From NCBI GenBank assembly GCA_963930755.1, contig OZ005738.1, positions 12,159,655 to 12,223,654 on the forward strand: 64,000 nucleotides of DNA, given 5' to 3'. Both the position numbers and the translations under genes were made by a program. The notes below the pieces were generated by a model. It saw only the letters and a list, made by a program, of their open reading frames with translations. It was not told where the DNA came from and searched no databases. Below are positions 23,300 through 36,019 of the stretch, piece after piece (positions within the stretch are counted from its first letter, which is position 1; each line of letters begins with the position of its first letter). Source of the DNA: Eudasyphora cyanicolor. Taxonomy: Eukaryota > Arthropoda > Insecta > Diptera > Muscidae.

Positions 23300-25842
23300 C
23301 AGGGTGCGGCAAATGTCAATATTAAAATTTTCCTTTGATGAGAATATAACATCGTTAAGGATTCTACTATAAGAAAATATTGTCGTCTAAAACTTTACTA
23401 TAGGCAAAGACCACCATTTAATACCATTCTATAGTTCATCTTTGATGACTTTTCTATAAGAAAAGGTCGTCGTTGATGACTCTTCTATAAGAAAAGTTCA
23501 TCGTTGATGACTTTTTCTTATAGAAGAAAAAGTCTATAAGAAAAGGTCCTCGCTGATGACTTTTCTATAAGAAAAGATCATCGTTGATGACTTTTCTATA
23601 ATAAAAGGCCATCGTTGATGACTTTTCTATAAGAGAAGGCCATCTTTGATAACTTTTCTATAACAAAAGGTCATCATTGATGACTTTTCTATAACAAAAG
23701 GTCATCGTAGATGACTTTTATATAAAAAAAATTCATCGTAGATGACTTTTCTATAAGAAAAGATCATCGTAGATCATAATCACTGTTGATAATTGTTTAT
23801 ATAAGAAAAGATCAATTGATGACATTTCCATTAAAAAGATCATCGTTGATGACCTTTCTTACATCATCGTTGTTGACTTTTCTATAAGTAAAGGTCATCG
23901 TGGAACTCCTTTCCATATGAAAAGGTTATCGTTGATGACTTTTTTATATGAAAAGGTCATCGTTGATGACTTTTCTATCTGAAAAGTTCATCGTTGATGA
24001 CTTTTCTAGTTGAAAAAGTCATCTTTGATAACTTTTCCATATGAAAGGGTTATCGTTGATGAGTTTTCTATATGACAAGGTCATCATTGATGACTTTTCT
24101 ATAAGATAAGGTCATAGTTGATGACTTTTCTATAAGAAAAGGTCATCGATGATGACTTTTCTATAAGAAAAGGTTATCGATGATGACTTTTCTGTAAGAA
24201 AACGTCATCGTTGATGACGTGGATGACTTTTATATAAGAAAAGGTCATCGTGGATGGCTTTTTTTTAGCAAAATGTCAGCATTGACAACTTTTCTACAAA
24301 AAAGGTCATCGTTTATGACTTTTCTGTAAGAAAGATCATCGTTTATGACATCGTTGATGAGCTCTTTATAAGTAATGGTAATTGTCGATGACTTTTCTAT
24401 AAGAAAAGGTCGTCGTTCGTCTCTTTCTATAACAAAATGTCATTGTTGATAACTTTTCTATACGGAAAGATCATCGTTGATGACTTTTCTGTAAGAAAAG
24501 GTCATCTTTAAGAGAAGGTCATTATTGATGACTTTTCTATATATAAGAAAATTTAAGCGTTGATGACATTTCTATACGAAATGTCCATCGTAGATGACTT
24601 TTCTTTAAGAAATGGTCATCGTTGATGACTTTTCTATAAGAAAATGTTATCGTAGATGACTTTTTTATAAGAAAAGCTCATCATTAACAACTTTTCTGTA
24701 AGAAAAGGTCATCGTTGATGACTTTTCTATAAGAAAATGTCATCGTTGATGACTTTCTATAAGAAACGGTCATCGTTGATGACTTTCTATAAGAAACGGT
24801 CATCGTTGATGACTTTCTATAAGAAAAGGTCATCGTTGATGACTTTTCTTTAAGAAACGGTCATCGTTGATGACATTTCTATAAGAAAAGTTCATTGTTG
24901 ATGACTTTTCCGTAAGAAAAGTTCATCGCTGATGACTTTTCTGTAAGAAATGTTCATCGTTGATGACTTTTCTGTAAGAAATGTTCATCGTTGATGACTT
25001 TTCTGTAAGAAATGTTCATCGTTGATTACTTTTCTGTAAGAAATGTTCATCGACTTTCTATAAGAAACGGTCATCGTTGATGACTTTCTATAAAAAAGGT
25101 CATCGTTGATGACTTTTCTTTAAGAAACGGTCATCGTTGATGACATTTCTATAAGAAAAGTTCATTGTTGATGACTTTTCCGTAAGAAAAGTTCATCGTT
25201 GATGACTTTTCTGTAAGAAAAGTTCATCGTTGATGACTTTTCTGTATGAAAAGTTCATCGTTGATGACTTTTCTGAAAGAAAATTTCATCGTTGATGACT
25301 TTTCTGTAAGAAAAGTTCATCGGTGATAACTTTCTAAAAGAAAATCTCATCATTGATGATTTTTCTATAAGAAAAGGTCATTGTTGATGACTTTTCTATA
25401 AGAAAAGGTCATCGTTGATGGCTTTCTATAAGAAAATGCCATCGTTGATGACTTTTCTATAAGAAAAGGTCATCGTCGATGATTTTTCTGTAAGAAAAGT
25501 TCATCGTTGATGACTTTTCTATAAGAAAAAGTTAACGTTGATGCATCTTCTATGGGTTATACATTTATATAAAACCAAATAAAAAGGTCATCGTTGATGA
25601 ATTTTCTATAAGAAAAGGTCATCATTGATGACTTTTCTATAACATTTCTCTATTAGAAATTTTAATCGTTGATCATTTTTCTATCAGAATACTTCATCGT
25701 CGATGATTTTTCTGTAAGAAAAGTTCATCGTTGATGACTTTTCTATAAGAAAAAGTTAACGTTGATGCCTCCTTTATGGGTTATACATTTATATAAAAAC
25801 AAATAATTGTTAATGAATTTTCACCGATTTTGGTCCACCCTG
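23300..25842. mobile_element. Candidate TA-flanked inverted-repeat element carrying block B
   Basis: The left end CAGGGTGCGGCAAATGTC is preceded by TA (23298-23299). The right end, read on the minus strand, is CAGGGTGGACCAAAATCG, followed on the plus strand by TA (25843-25844). The first seven bases match perfectly and CAAA again at positions 11-14. Tc1/mariner-type ends often start with CAGGGTG and duplicate TA. There is no transposase. Almost the whole interior is minisatellite block B, so this would be a non-autonomous element filled with tandem repeats. The terminal match is short and could be chance. Confidence 0.45.
23400..25790. repeat. 31-bp palindromic minisatellite, block B
   Basis: About 77 units' length, more diverged than the other blocks. 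Typical unit: GATGACTTTTC, loop TATAA, GAAAAGGTCATC, spacer GTT. The right arm varies (AGGTCATC, AGTTCATC, CGGTCATC). Local duplications occur, for example the GTAAGAAATGTTCATC run near 24.95-25.05 kb and the pair of segments containing GGGTTATACATTTATATAAA at about 25555 and 25780. Confidence 0.88.
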
Positions 25843-25844
25843 TA

Positions 25845-26740
25845 TGTCCTTTTGTGTCCATGTAATGGCTTGTCTAAGTATTTGCCCTTGGCTTGGTGTG
25901 TCTCTAAAGGGATGTCGGCATTTTCTGCTTTATTACAATTAATGATGTTTTCTTAATCGTTTTTTGGGCTTGATAAATTTACAAGTCTTGATATAATTGT
26001 CGTTTACATATTTTCCTAATTTTTGCGCTGTTATCAATCAGCCTGAAACGTACAGCCTCTTCATCAATGGCATCCTCTATAGATTTTATACTTAATTTAT
26101 TAAGACGACGAATTTGCATTGCTAATATGAAAGGGTTTTGTGGCTTTCTTGAGATGAACAAAAAAATCCAATATTGTATATTGACTTATTAATTGTGAAA
26201 TAACCTCTTTTGGTGAAGAAAATAATGGCATTTCTTTGGTAATGGAATTATACGAAATTTCTAATTATAAGAAATAGAATAAGCCTAAAAATATGATTAA
26301 TTTTTGCTGTTGGGGAAATGCCTTAAAATATGCAAAGTTTTTTGTTAGACAATTGATTTTAATGATTTAGATCTAAGGGTCATTCTTAGTACGAAAATAT
26401 TCTGCCGACCTTTTTAAAAAATGCTAAGAATTAACTGATATAGTTAATTTCAATAAATATTTTTTTATTGATTTTTTAATCAACATTTTAATATTTCGGA
26501 GGAAATTAAAAATTTATTGTTCTTCAGATTGCTTTAATTCAGCATTTTTGAATAATCATAGAAAATAAAATAGTTCTTTAAAAAAGCTTTACATTTGTGA
26601 ACTAAATATTGTCTTTAAATTAAGGAAATGCCTATAGGTTGCAAATAAAATGGCGACTATTTAATGAAATGGCGTTTACTGTGTGTTGTAGGGAATGCCT
26701 AGATGTATGCAGTACAATTTAAAAAAAAAGGATTTGTCAA
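25845..26740. other. AT-rich non-coding stretch with dyad motif copies
   Basis: No credible gene. Dyad-like motifs: GCCTAAAAATATGA 26283-26296, GCCTTAAAATATGC 26320-26333, GCCTATAGGTTGC 26630-26642, GCCTAGATGTATGC 26698-26711. Confidence 0.5.
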
Positions 26741-26743
26741 CAG

Positions 26744-28845
26744 TACCCAGCAAAAAAAGAGCATCCAAAGAAGCAATAAAAATCCCCAACTTATGATCCG
26801 GAAGTTGTTCTAATTTGGATTTTCACCAATGAATTTAACAAGGGGTTGTCGCGCCGGGGTAGTACTTCTTTGTCACCACTTTTGCACAACTCTTTTAAAG
26901 CACTGTAAGATTTGCTTTTTTGGTGTTGTATTTATTTGATGAATGTATGTCGTTCTTATTAACATATTTGGGTCCAGAGATTTCATATTTTAAAGGAATA
27001 CAAATGTTGACATAGGGAAGGGAACGTATAAATAATATACTATTGGCCAAAGAGATCAACGATCATATATATGTATGTATGTTTAGGACATTTGAAGATG
27101 TCTGTAATCTGTATGGTGTAGATGGCTCTTGAAAAGTGTGACCCCATAGTGTAATTAACATTCTCACAAAAAAAAGTTTTCCGTAGCCCCGGTTCATAGA
27201 GTAGTAAAGTACCACAGTGTGGTACAGTATGTATGATATGGTATATTTAATTACCACAATTTCTTTTAAAATTATTTAATTATAACCTACACCACACTGT
27301 GGTACAATTTATTATGATTTTATGCATTTGCTTCTAACACCAAAAATGAGAAGAGATATATAGAACCATCGTTTATTATACCGATCGACTTAGAATCACT
27401 TTCTGAACCGATTTAGCTATGTCAGCTTGTGCATGCGTTCTTGTAATCTATGTGCAGGTCACAAATATAGTCCGATCTCAAAGAAATTTTTTACATATCT
27501 TTATTTTGGGACAAGACAATTCGTATTGAAATTGAAAGACAATCCGTATTTCTTTCGTCTACGGCGAACGATCAAAAATCTCTTAACTATTTGAATATTA
27601 GTTTAGAACCAGATATCGTAATATATATGAATGTACCTTCGATTTAGCTTATACCCTCTATAGAAGATATAATTTCCTTTCGATGTTCATGAAATTTGGT
27701 AAAGAGTGTCTTATTTTAACAGTTAATATCTGTGTGAACAATATCGGTTCAAATTTACATATAGCCTCACATACTCGCATGGATGTGTACCTTCCGATTT
27801 AGCATCTAAGCTCCATAGAAGTCATATTTTAGTCAAATGTACTATATTTTGCACAAAGGATTTTTTAATCCGAGAATAAACTGTCACTAGCAAGGTTGGA
27901 AAAGTGTGTTTTCATGTTTTACATCAGAGCATTATTAAATTTGGCAGAGATTAGTTTATAGAATCACGAACACTGCGAAATTTGATAAAAAAATGGATAC
28001 CCTTCAGATAAAGGCCAAATTTAAATACAGACCCATATAGAATTTTGCATCTAAAATAGGTGTCAAACACGATTTACAAAAATCAAAACAGCAACAAGAG
28101 AACAACTACAAAGGTTAAATAGATGAATACAGTACGTTCTGTCGAATACAATGTGAGTTACGCCTTTTGTTCTTTATCAAAAACGAGCACTTGATGTTAC
28201 GTCTTTTTTCTTGAATAAAATCGTGATTTTTTGACGAAAAACGAATTTTCATTTTTTGAGGGTTACGCTCTTGGGTATTTCTGGTGATGCTATATTAACA
28301 TTTTTGGAAAGTATAAAGTGTTGTTAATAAATTCAGTTTTTATCGCAATCCAATGTACTACAATTCCAAAATTTAACATATTTCGAAGAAAATCAGCATA
28401 CTTTGAAATGACTTTATGTTATTTTAATCGGCTATGAAAAAGTCAACTTGTAGGTCCGATTTATCGACCTAGTCGACTGAAACGAAATTTAATTGATGAA
28501 AAAGTCGACTAGCTTCCAGAACCATTCACTAATTCTGATATAGCCGCCATATAAATATATATTTCTTCCCTTTAGCACTATAGACGCAGTATTTTACATA
28601 TATATCATAGCCCTCATACATATGTTCCTTCCGATCTGGACTTTTATCACTTCACAAGATTTATTTTACATCCAACCGTTTTAAAATTATGCATTCTTGG
28701 GTTAATAATTTATATTCCGAAATCACATTTTGGTTAGTTATTTAGAAGAACTTCATTAAATGCCGAAAAAATGCTCATACTTATGAATTGGAAGTACTTA
28801 TAATGTTATTCTTTTGGAAGTACTTCTTTTATTTTTTGCTGGGTA
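26744..28845. mobile_element. Non-autonomous element with TACCCAGCAAAAAA ends
   Basis: The left end is TACCCAGCAAAAAAAGAGC. The right end, reverse complemented, is TACCCAGCAAAAAATAAAA. If TA is the target duplication, the element proper is CCCAGC...GCTGGG. It is about 2.1 kb and has no transposase frame. The interior includes a near-palindrome GTACCACAGTGTGGTAC (about 27208-27224) with an inverted partner CCACACTGTGGTAC (about 27291). Further in is text such as 'TATACCGATCGACTTAGAATC' type sequence (27379 on) and repeated ATAGAAG/GATTTAGC phrases that I recall from dispersed calyptrate fly repeats. The superfamily is uncertain. Confidence 0.6.
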
Positions 28846-28849
28846 ATGA

Positions 28850-30060
28850 TAGTAAACATGAACAATAAAATATTCCTTAAAATAGGCTTTATTATTAAAA
28901 CTCAATAAAAGTCTGAAAATATGCAATATAAGTGTTCATTGTTTGAAGGGTTTTTGGTTAAAAATATTATTAAAAATAAAGGGGCGTATTTTATTTGAAA
29001 AGCTAGCTTTTTTGCTTATTTAATTGCATGAAATTTACTCAATTTTCTCGTGTAGTCTTTTAGGCGCAAAATAATTGACTTGGCGGCATTTATGTTTAAT
29101 TTGTCTCAATAATACATCGTGTGGTTTGACAAATAAAACACGCCTTCTAAATGTAGACAATTGAATTGTTCCAGAGATTTCGATCGCTTATACTTATATT
29201 CAGGCAAGGATACAAAGGCAAGGATTCAAAATCTAAGCTTAGAAATTTCCTGATTAAGTCTGAATTAAATTCTCTTTCAATTATCTCTTTATTAGTTAAA
29301 GTGGTCTATATTTTTGAAGAATGTCTGGTCGTTTTAATGACATTTTCCGAATCATTATTTTACTAAATGACACCTTTTTGTTTCCAACATATAAGCAGAT
29401 GCCTCTTGAACTCCACCAAATGATTTCCCCTGAATTGCATAAATTATTTGCGATTGATTTTTTTCTCCCTTTCCTATACGCCCTTATCGATTTCAGAAAG
29501 AGCCACAGCAAATCAGAGAAACGGCCAGCAAAAAATGTTGGTTTCATTTTAAATTTTTAATGAAATCTCTGTATGGCTCTCTAGACCAACTTTAGAGTTG
29601 CATTAAAATCTAAATGAAATAAATGTAAGAATTGTAAGCAAAATGTATGCTGCTGATGCTGATGATGAACAGAAAACTAAAAATTCAAATGAGTTCAATT
29701 TCTGCCAAGTCTGTCTGTCTGTCCGTCTGTCTGTCTGGCTGCCTGCCTGCATCAATCCATGCAGTCGACATTAGGGATGTGGTGTTCCTGCTGCTAATAC
29801 ATGATGGGTCGCTGGATCCATCTCTTTGCCAGGCAGTGAGTGAGCTTAAGCATTAAGAATTATTCCAATGTTGTTGTTGTGGATATTGACTTTGTTTTCG
29901 TTGTTATTGTGTCTTCTTAAAACATTAACGTTGTTTTAACATTTAACATCGCTTTGTTTTTATTGTTGTTGTTGTTGTTGTTGCTGCTGTGCTCAAGCTG
30001 CTCGCCCTGAATGTCAGCGGTTGTCAGCATGTATAGAGATCATCGTCAGCATCATCGACA
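28850..30060. other. Non-coding stretch with simple repeats
   Basis: Contains a TCTG/CCTG-type microsatellite (about 29706-29750) and a TTG trinucleotide run (about 29950-29990). A dyad-like copy lies at 28911-28926 (GTCTGAAAATATGCAA). Overlapping frames at 29166-29560 are on both strands and lack motifs. Confidence 0.5.
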
Positions 30061-30065
30061 GGCTA

Positions 30066-30889
30066 TAGGGATGTCAAACTTGAAAAAATATTCAAGTAAA
30101 ATCGGTTCTAAAAAACCCAATATTTATAAAATGATCTGGACTGCACACATAGACAAGTTAAATATATTCGGAAAGTTGGGGACTTAGCCAATCGTAGAGT
30201 TCATTCGACTTTTCTAAATCAATTCGTTAACTTGTTAAAATGTAAAATTTATTTGGAGTACCAGGTGTGGTATGAATAATATTAAATATTAAAATCTTTT
30301 CAAATTTGTTTGAAATGTTATGGTTTTTGACTGCACACAAGAACAAGTGGCGTAAGACATGAATGTAGAATTTCCAGGGAGTCTGAAAATACTTTCGGGG
30401 ATTTTGTATCAATAAGATTTTTTAAAAGCAATGCCAATTATGTCTCTATCTAAGAAATATTCTCGTTAAAATGTGTTGAATGACAACTAATATGAACTCG
30501 AATTAACATAAATCATATCAACAATGGCAAATAGAGTAGATATGGATAAAAGCGGGAGAAACTTGAGAACACTGGAAGTCATTTTTTAAAAAACTGCTGA
30601 TATTTGGCGTATTTTTTGTTTGGCATGGGAAAATAGAGTTTGGTGACAAATTAAATACGAATGTCGCAAGTCAATATTTGCGCGGCTAAAAGTCAGAACT
30701 AAGAATGCTACCTTAATTAAGGGGTCTGCTTATGATAAGCTTATGAAGTGACAAATATATTAAAGCCTATAAGGCGCTGGGGCTCTAAAGATATATTGTA
30801 TAAACAAATCTATGAATAAAACTAAAATTTCTAAAAAAAAAAAAAAAAACTCGGTTAATCGGTTTCTCTTTTTCCCTGTGACATCCCTA
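30066..30889. mobile_element. Candidate hAT-like non-autonomous element
   Basis: TAGGGATGTCA at the left end (30066-30076) is matched by TGACATCCCTA at the right end (30879-30889), giving 11-bp perfect terminal inverted repeats followed by A-rich sequence on both sides. The end sequence is of the hAT style. I could not find a matching 8-bp target duplication (ACAGGCTA left, AACCCCCA right), which weakens the call. The interior is AT-rich with a poly(A) run near 30833-30849 and no transposase. Confidence 0.4.
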
Positions 30890-31700
30890 AACCCCCACAA
30901 ACAGCATCCAGACTTCTGCTAAATGACTGCAAAACGAAAGAAGGGAGCAAAGCTAAAAAAGCAAAATATAATGAATTAATCCCAAATAAACCAAAAACAA
31001 AATAAAAAATAACAGCGATGAAACCAAACCCATAAGTAGTGAATCGATTTAAATGTGAAAACAAAGCAACTCACACATTCAACATTCCCGATGCAAGGAG
31101 GAGCAGCAGCAGATCAGCATTTAAGTGAATGAAACCCTTCTTTCCAGCAGACAAATCAAAATCGTTTCGTTCGCTGGGATTTTCTTCAAATCCACCGATG
31201 ATGGCTTCATGATGCAAATCAGTCAAATACCCACCACCACCAACACTGCTAATATTAAAGGTTTGGAGAAGACAGACAGACAGCCACTCAGACGTGCAGT
31301 GCCCTGGCTGGCGAGCGTATGTGACGAGCATGAAACAAATAATGACAAAAATGCAAATTATTGTGAGTTGATTAAATATTTTGTGTGGTTTTGCTTGTGT
31401 TTTTCGTCGTCTTCCAGGATTTTCTTCGAAATAAAGACGTCATTTAATGACGATAAACATATGTTGAAATATCGCCCGGAATTTAGATATGCAATATGTA
31501 TCCCTGGAAATGGAGGGGAAAGAATTTTGAAGGTATGCTAAAGAGTCAAAGGAAGAAAAAATTGTATCTTCAATATGAAGGACTTTAAAAAATGGTGATT
31601 TTTGAATCATTTAGATACATGGGCAACTAATACAGCTTTGTTTCAACTTATTGTCGTCGAAAGATATGACCAGAAGCCGACCATTAAAAGTTATTTAATT
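30890..31700. other. Unique-looking non-coding DNA before block C
   Basis: Frames at 31071-31541 overlap on opposite strands and have no recognised domain. No repeat units seen. Confidence 0.45.
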
Positions 31701-31705
31701 TTAAG

Positions 31706-32988
31706 TTGAACTTTTCTATACGAAAAGTCATCCAGGATGAACTTTTCTATACGAAAAGTCATCCAGGATGAACTTTTCTATACGAAAAGTCATCCAGGAT
31801 GAACTTTTCTATACGAAAAGTCATCCAGGATGAACTTTTCTATACGAAAAGTCATCCAGGATGAACTTTTCTATACGAAAAGTCATCCAGGATGAACTTT
31901 TCTATACGAAAAGTCATCCAGGATGAACTTTTCTATACGAAAAGTCATCCAGGATGAACTTTTCTATACGAAAAGTCATCCCGGATGAACTTTTCTATAC
32001 GAAATGTCATCCAGGATGAACTTTTCTATACGTCATCCAGGATGAACTTTTCTATACGAAAAGTCATCCACGATAAATTTTTCTATACGAAAAGTCATCC
32101 ACGATAAATTTTTCTATACGAAATGTCATCCAGGATGAACTTTTCTATACGAAAAGTCATCCAGGATGAACTTTTCTATACGAAAAGTCATCAATGATGA
32201 ACTTTTCTATACGAAAAGTCATCAATGATGAACTTTTCTATACGAAAAGTCATCAATGATGAACTTTTCTATACGAAAAGTCATCAACGATGAACTTTTC
32301 TATACGAAAAGTCATCAGTGATGAACTTTTCTATACGTAAAGTCATCAGTGATGAACTTTTCTATACGAAAAGTCATCAGTGATGAACTTTTCTATACCA
32401 AAAATCATCAGTGATGAACTTTTCTATACGAAAAGTCATCAGTGATGAACTTTTCTATACGAAAAGTCATCAGTGATGAACTTTTCTATACGAAAAGTCA
32501 TCAGTGATGAACTTTTCTATACGAAAAGTCATCAGTGATGAACTTTTCTATACGAAAAGTCATCAGTGATGAACTTTTCTATACGAAAATTCGTCAGTGA
32601 TGAACTTTTCTATACGAAAAGTCATCAATGATGACCTTTACTGTACGAAAAGTCATCAGTGATGAACTCTTTGATACGAAAAGTCATCAGTGATGAACTT
32701 TTTGATACGAAAAGTCATCAGTGACGAACTTTTCTATACGAAAAGTCATCAGTGATGAACTTTTCTATACGAAACGTCATCAGTGATGAACGTTTCGATA
32801 CGAAAAGTCATCAGTGATGAACTTTTCTATAGGAATAATCATCCGGGATGAACTTTTCTATAGGAATAATCATCCGGGATGAACTTTTTTATAGGAAAAG
32901 TCATCCAGGATGATTTTTTCTATATGTAAAGTCATCCAGGATGAACTTTTCTATATGTAAAGTCATCCAGGATGAACTTTTCTCACAG
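31706..32988 (+). repeat. 31-bp palindromic minisatellite, block C
   Basis: About 41 units' length in forward orientation: GATGAACTTTTC, loop TATAC, GAAAAGTCATC. The spacer is CAG in the first half (to about 32160), then ATG and AGT, and CAG or CGG again at the end. The first dozen units are nearly identical and edge units are diverged. The dyad GCCTAAAACTATGC begins 11 bp after the last unit (32999). Confidence 0.93.
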
Positions 32989-32998
32989 TTTCTCTTTC

Positions 32999-34915
32999 GC
33001 CTAAAACTATGCTTTCGCACTCCCCATCAACTATTGCTTTCGTCAGGAATAAATTAACATAGTAATTTTCATTATAAAAAATCCTTAACAAAACAGTTTA
33101 TATTTTTGTTTTTTAACTTAATTAAATATGACAATCTCATCAGTATTCCACGACACTCGTACACAGAATATCTATCTGGTCGGGGTTCACCTCGAAGGAC
33201 CATTCGCAATCACCCTCCTCATGGAAGTTAATTGCATATTTTCAGGCGAATAAATTTAGCGAATGTCATGTTTTAGTTGCATATTTTCCTAAGTTTATGT
33301 AGGTTTGTGGTGGCGCAGCTAACTTTGTGAATTAGGGGGTGAACATTTAAATTAACCTGAAACCTTAGTTAAGTGAGCAAAAATTATGTCCCTGCTCCTG
33401 ATAGTGTGGCCTCTGGCACGGATGGTTATTAAGGAAGAGATAGTTAGTTGGTCCGCGCAAAATGTGTGCGAGTTATTTGTTGTTTCCTATACTGATGACA
33501 GAATACTGGCAGGACACTCGCCTTCTGCTATGTGTGGCTCTGTGTAATTTGCACTTACATAGTTCACAAAATAGTCCACTGAAACAATGCAAAGTTGTGC
33601 ATCATTATGCCACGGTGTGTATATAATTGAGGGAATTTCATTTTGCAAAAATTAACAACAATTAGACCTGGAGTAATAAAGGCAAAGGATGTACTCTTTT
33701 GTATGGAGGGGTCATACAAAGGAACTTCTGTCAATGCATTCAATCCTCCAACTTACGATTCTTTTATAAAAATATATATGCGGATTTGATGAGATGAATA
33801 GAAGGAAATAATAACATTTCTACTGAGAAATATTTATTCAATAAAGAAGTTTTGGCTCTAGGATATTTGAACTTCTGCAAGTCACCTCCCATCTATAGCG
33901 AAAAACTAAACATCCGTTCTCTGCACTTAACTGCGAAAGGAAATTTCCCTAAGCGTAGTTAGCATCACTATCCTACTGCTTTCTCCTCCACCTACAGTCC
34001 CTCTCTCTCTTCCCATAATCACCAACATCATTACATTTGCCACCACCTAAGCAGAGCATCCGAATGAAACAATTAGAAGCTCTTTCACCTAAATACACCT
34101 CTGTGGGTGTGTGTGTGCCCATCAGCGCCTAAAACTATGCTCTAAGTGAAGCCATCACAAGTCATTGTGCAAGTTCCTTCATGTCTACTCTTACCTGCAA
34201 CATCCTGATCATTATATGAGGTCATAGTGCAATTAGCAGCCACTTCCTGTTCGTTACCCGGCCAATTTTTCATGGCTTCTTAGTAAAAGGACGACACGGC
34301 AGCTACAACAACGTCTTAGAATTTATATAGTTTCTTCGGGAAAGCAAATTAAAACGTAAATTTAATAAGACCCCTTGCATTTAGAATGTGCCGCGTAATT
34401 ACATAGATGTTTCGTGGCTTCGCCGCCTCCATTATCGGAACTTAAGAGTTTAAAGTGCGTTTTTAGTTTTCTGCTGCCGTTCTTTGCACAAGTCAAGGTT
34501 TGCCAGGGTTATGTTGGAGCATGCATTAGTATGTGGGTTACCTAAAATTATGCACTGCATATTATCATTTGGGGTTACCTAAAAGTATGCTACGGGAGAG
34601 AAAAATATAATTTTCAAGTAAATGCATAAACATGTTTAACCTGTTTTGCCGGCGAACGATGGGTGGACGGACATACGACCGTTGGCTCTATGGGTTTTCG
34701 AGTGTATGTTTGTGATATTATTACAAATAACGTGCTTAGAATATAAATTAGTGTCAGCTGGCTAGGGTACTAGACGTTAGGAAAATTCAAGAGAAAGTCG
34801 AGGTTGAAGGGAAAGTTTTAAATTCAATAAAGGGCCTAAAAGGTGTGAAAAGAAATTTAAATTTAAACTAAAAATACAAATTTAGTGAAATAAATAAAAT
34901 AATCTTTACTATTTA
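32999..34915. other. Unique-looking non-coding DNA with four dyad motifs
   Basis: GCCTAAAACTATGC occurs identically at 32999-33012 and 34127-34140; ACCTAAAATTATGC at 34540-34553 and ACCTAAAAGTATGC at 34577-34590. Otherwise there are simple CT/GT patches (33995-34015, 34106-34120). No long open frame. Confidence 0.55.
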
Positions 34916-34924
34916 TTTCAACAA

Positions 34925-36010
34925 TGACGATTTTTCTTACCGCCAAGTTCATTGATAATGATTTTTTTAAGAAAAGTCTACAACGAAGAATTCGTTGAAA
35001 AGTTCATCGTTGATGAACTTTGTCATAGAAGAGATCATCGTTGATGACATATCGTATAGAAAAGTTCATCGTTGATGACTTTTCTTATAGAAAAGTTCAT
35101 CGTTGATGACTTTTCTTATAGAAAAGTTCATCGTTGATGACTTTTCTTATAGAAAAGTTCATCGTTGATGACTTTTCTTATAGAAAAGTTCATCGTTGAT
35201 GAATTTTCTTATAGAAAAGTTCAATGCGATGAACTTTTCGTATAGAAAAGTTCATCGCTGATGACTTTTCGTATAGAAAAGTTCATCGCTGATGACTTTT
35301 CGTATAGAAAAGTTCATCGCTGATGACTTTTCGTATAGAAAAGTTCATCGCTGATGACTTTTCGTATAGAAAAGTTCATCGCTGATGACTTTTCGTATAG
35401 AAAAGTTCAACGCTGATGACTTTTCGTATAGAAAAGTTCAACGCTGATGACTTTTCGTATAGAAAAGTTCATCGCTAATGACTTTTCATATAGAAAAGTT
35501 CATCGCTAATGACTTTTCATATAGAAAAGTTCATCGCTGATGACTTTTCGTATAGAAAAGTTCATCGCTGATGACTTTTCGTATAGAAAAGTTCATCGCT
35601 GATGACTTTTCGTATAGAAAAGTTCATCGCTGATGACTTTTCGTATAGAAAAGTTCATCGCTGATGACTTTTCGTATAGAAAAGTTCATCGCTGATGACT
35701 TTTCGTATAGAAAAGTTCATCGCTGATGACTTTTCGTATAGAAAAGTTCATCGCTGATGACTTTTCGTATAGAAAAGTTCATCGCTGATGACTTTTCGTA
35801 TAGAAAAGTTCATCGCTGATGACTTTTCGTATAGAAAAGTTCATCGCTGATGACTTTTCGTATAGAAAAGTTCATTGTTGATGACCTTTTTTCTGGAAAA
35901 GTTCATTGTTGATGACTATTCTTCAAGAAAAGTTAAACGTTGTATAGTTCATCGTTGATGACTTTTCATATAATAAAGTTTTTCGTTGATGATTTTTCTT
36001 ATGAAGTGGT
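34925..36010 (-). repeat. 31-bp palindromic minisatellite, block D
   Basis: About 35 units' length. Exact reverse complement of the forward unit: GATGACTTTTC, loop GTATA (TTATA at the left end), GAAAAGTTCATC, spacer GCT (GTT at both ends). The central units match the reverse complement of block E units, suggesting a shared origin with inversion. Confidence 0.93.
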
Positions 36011-36019
36011 TTAACGACC

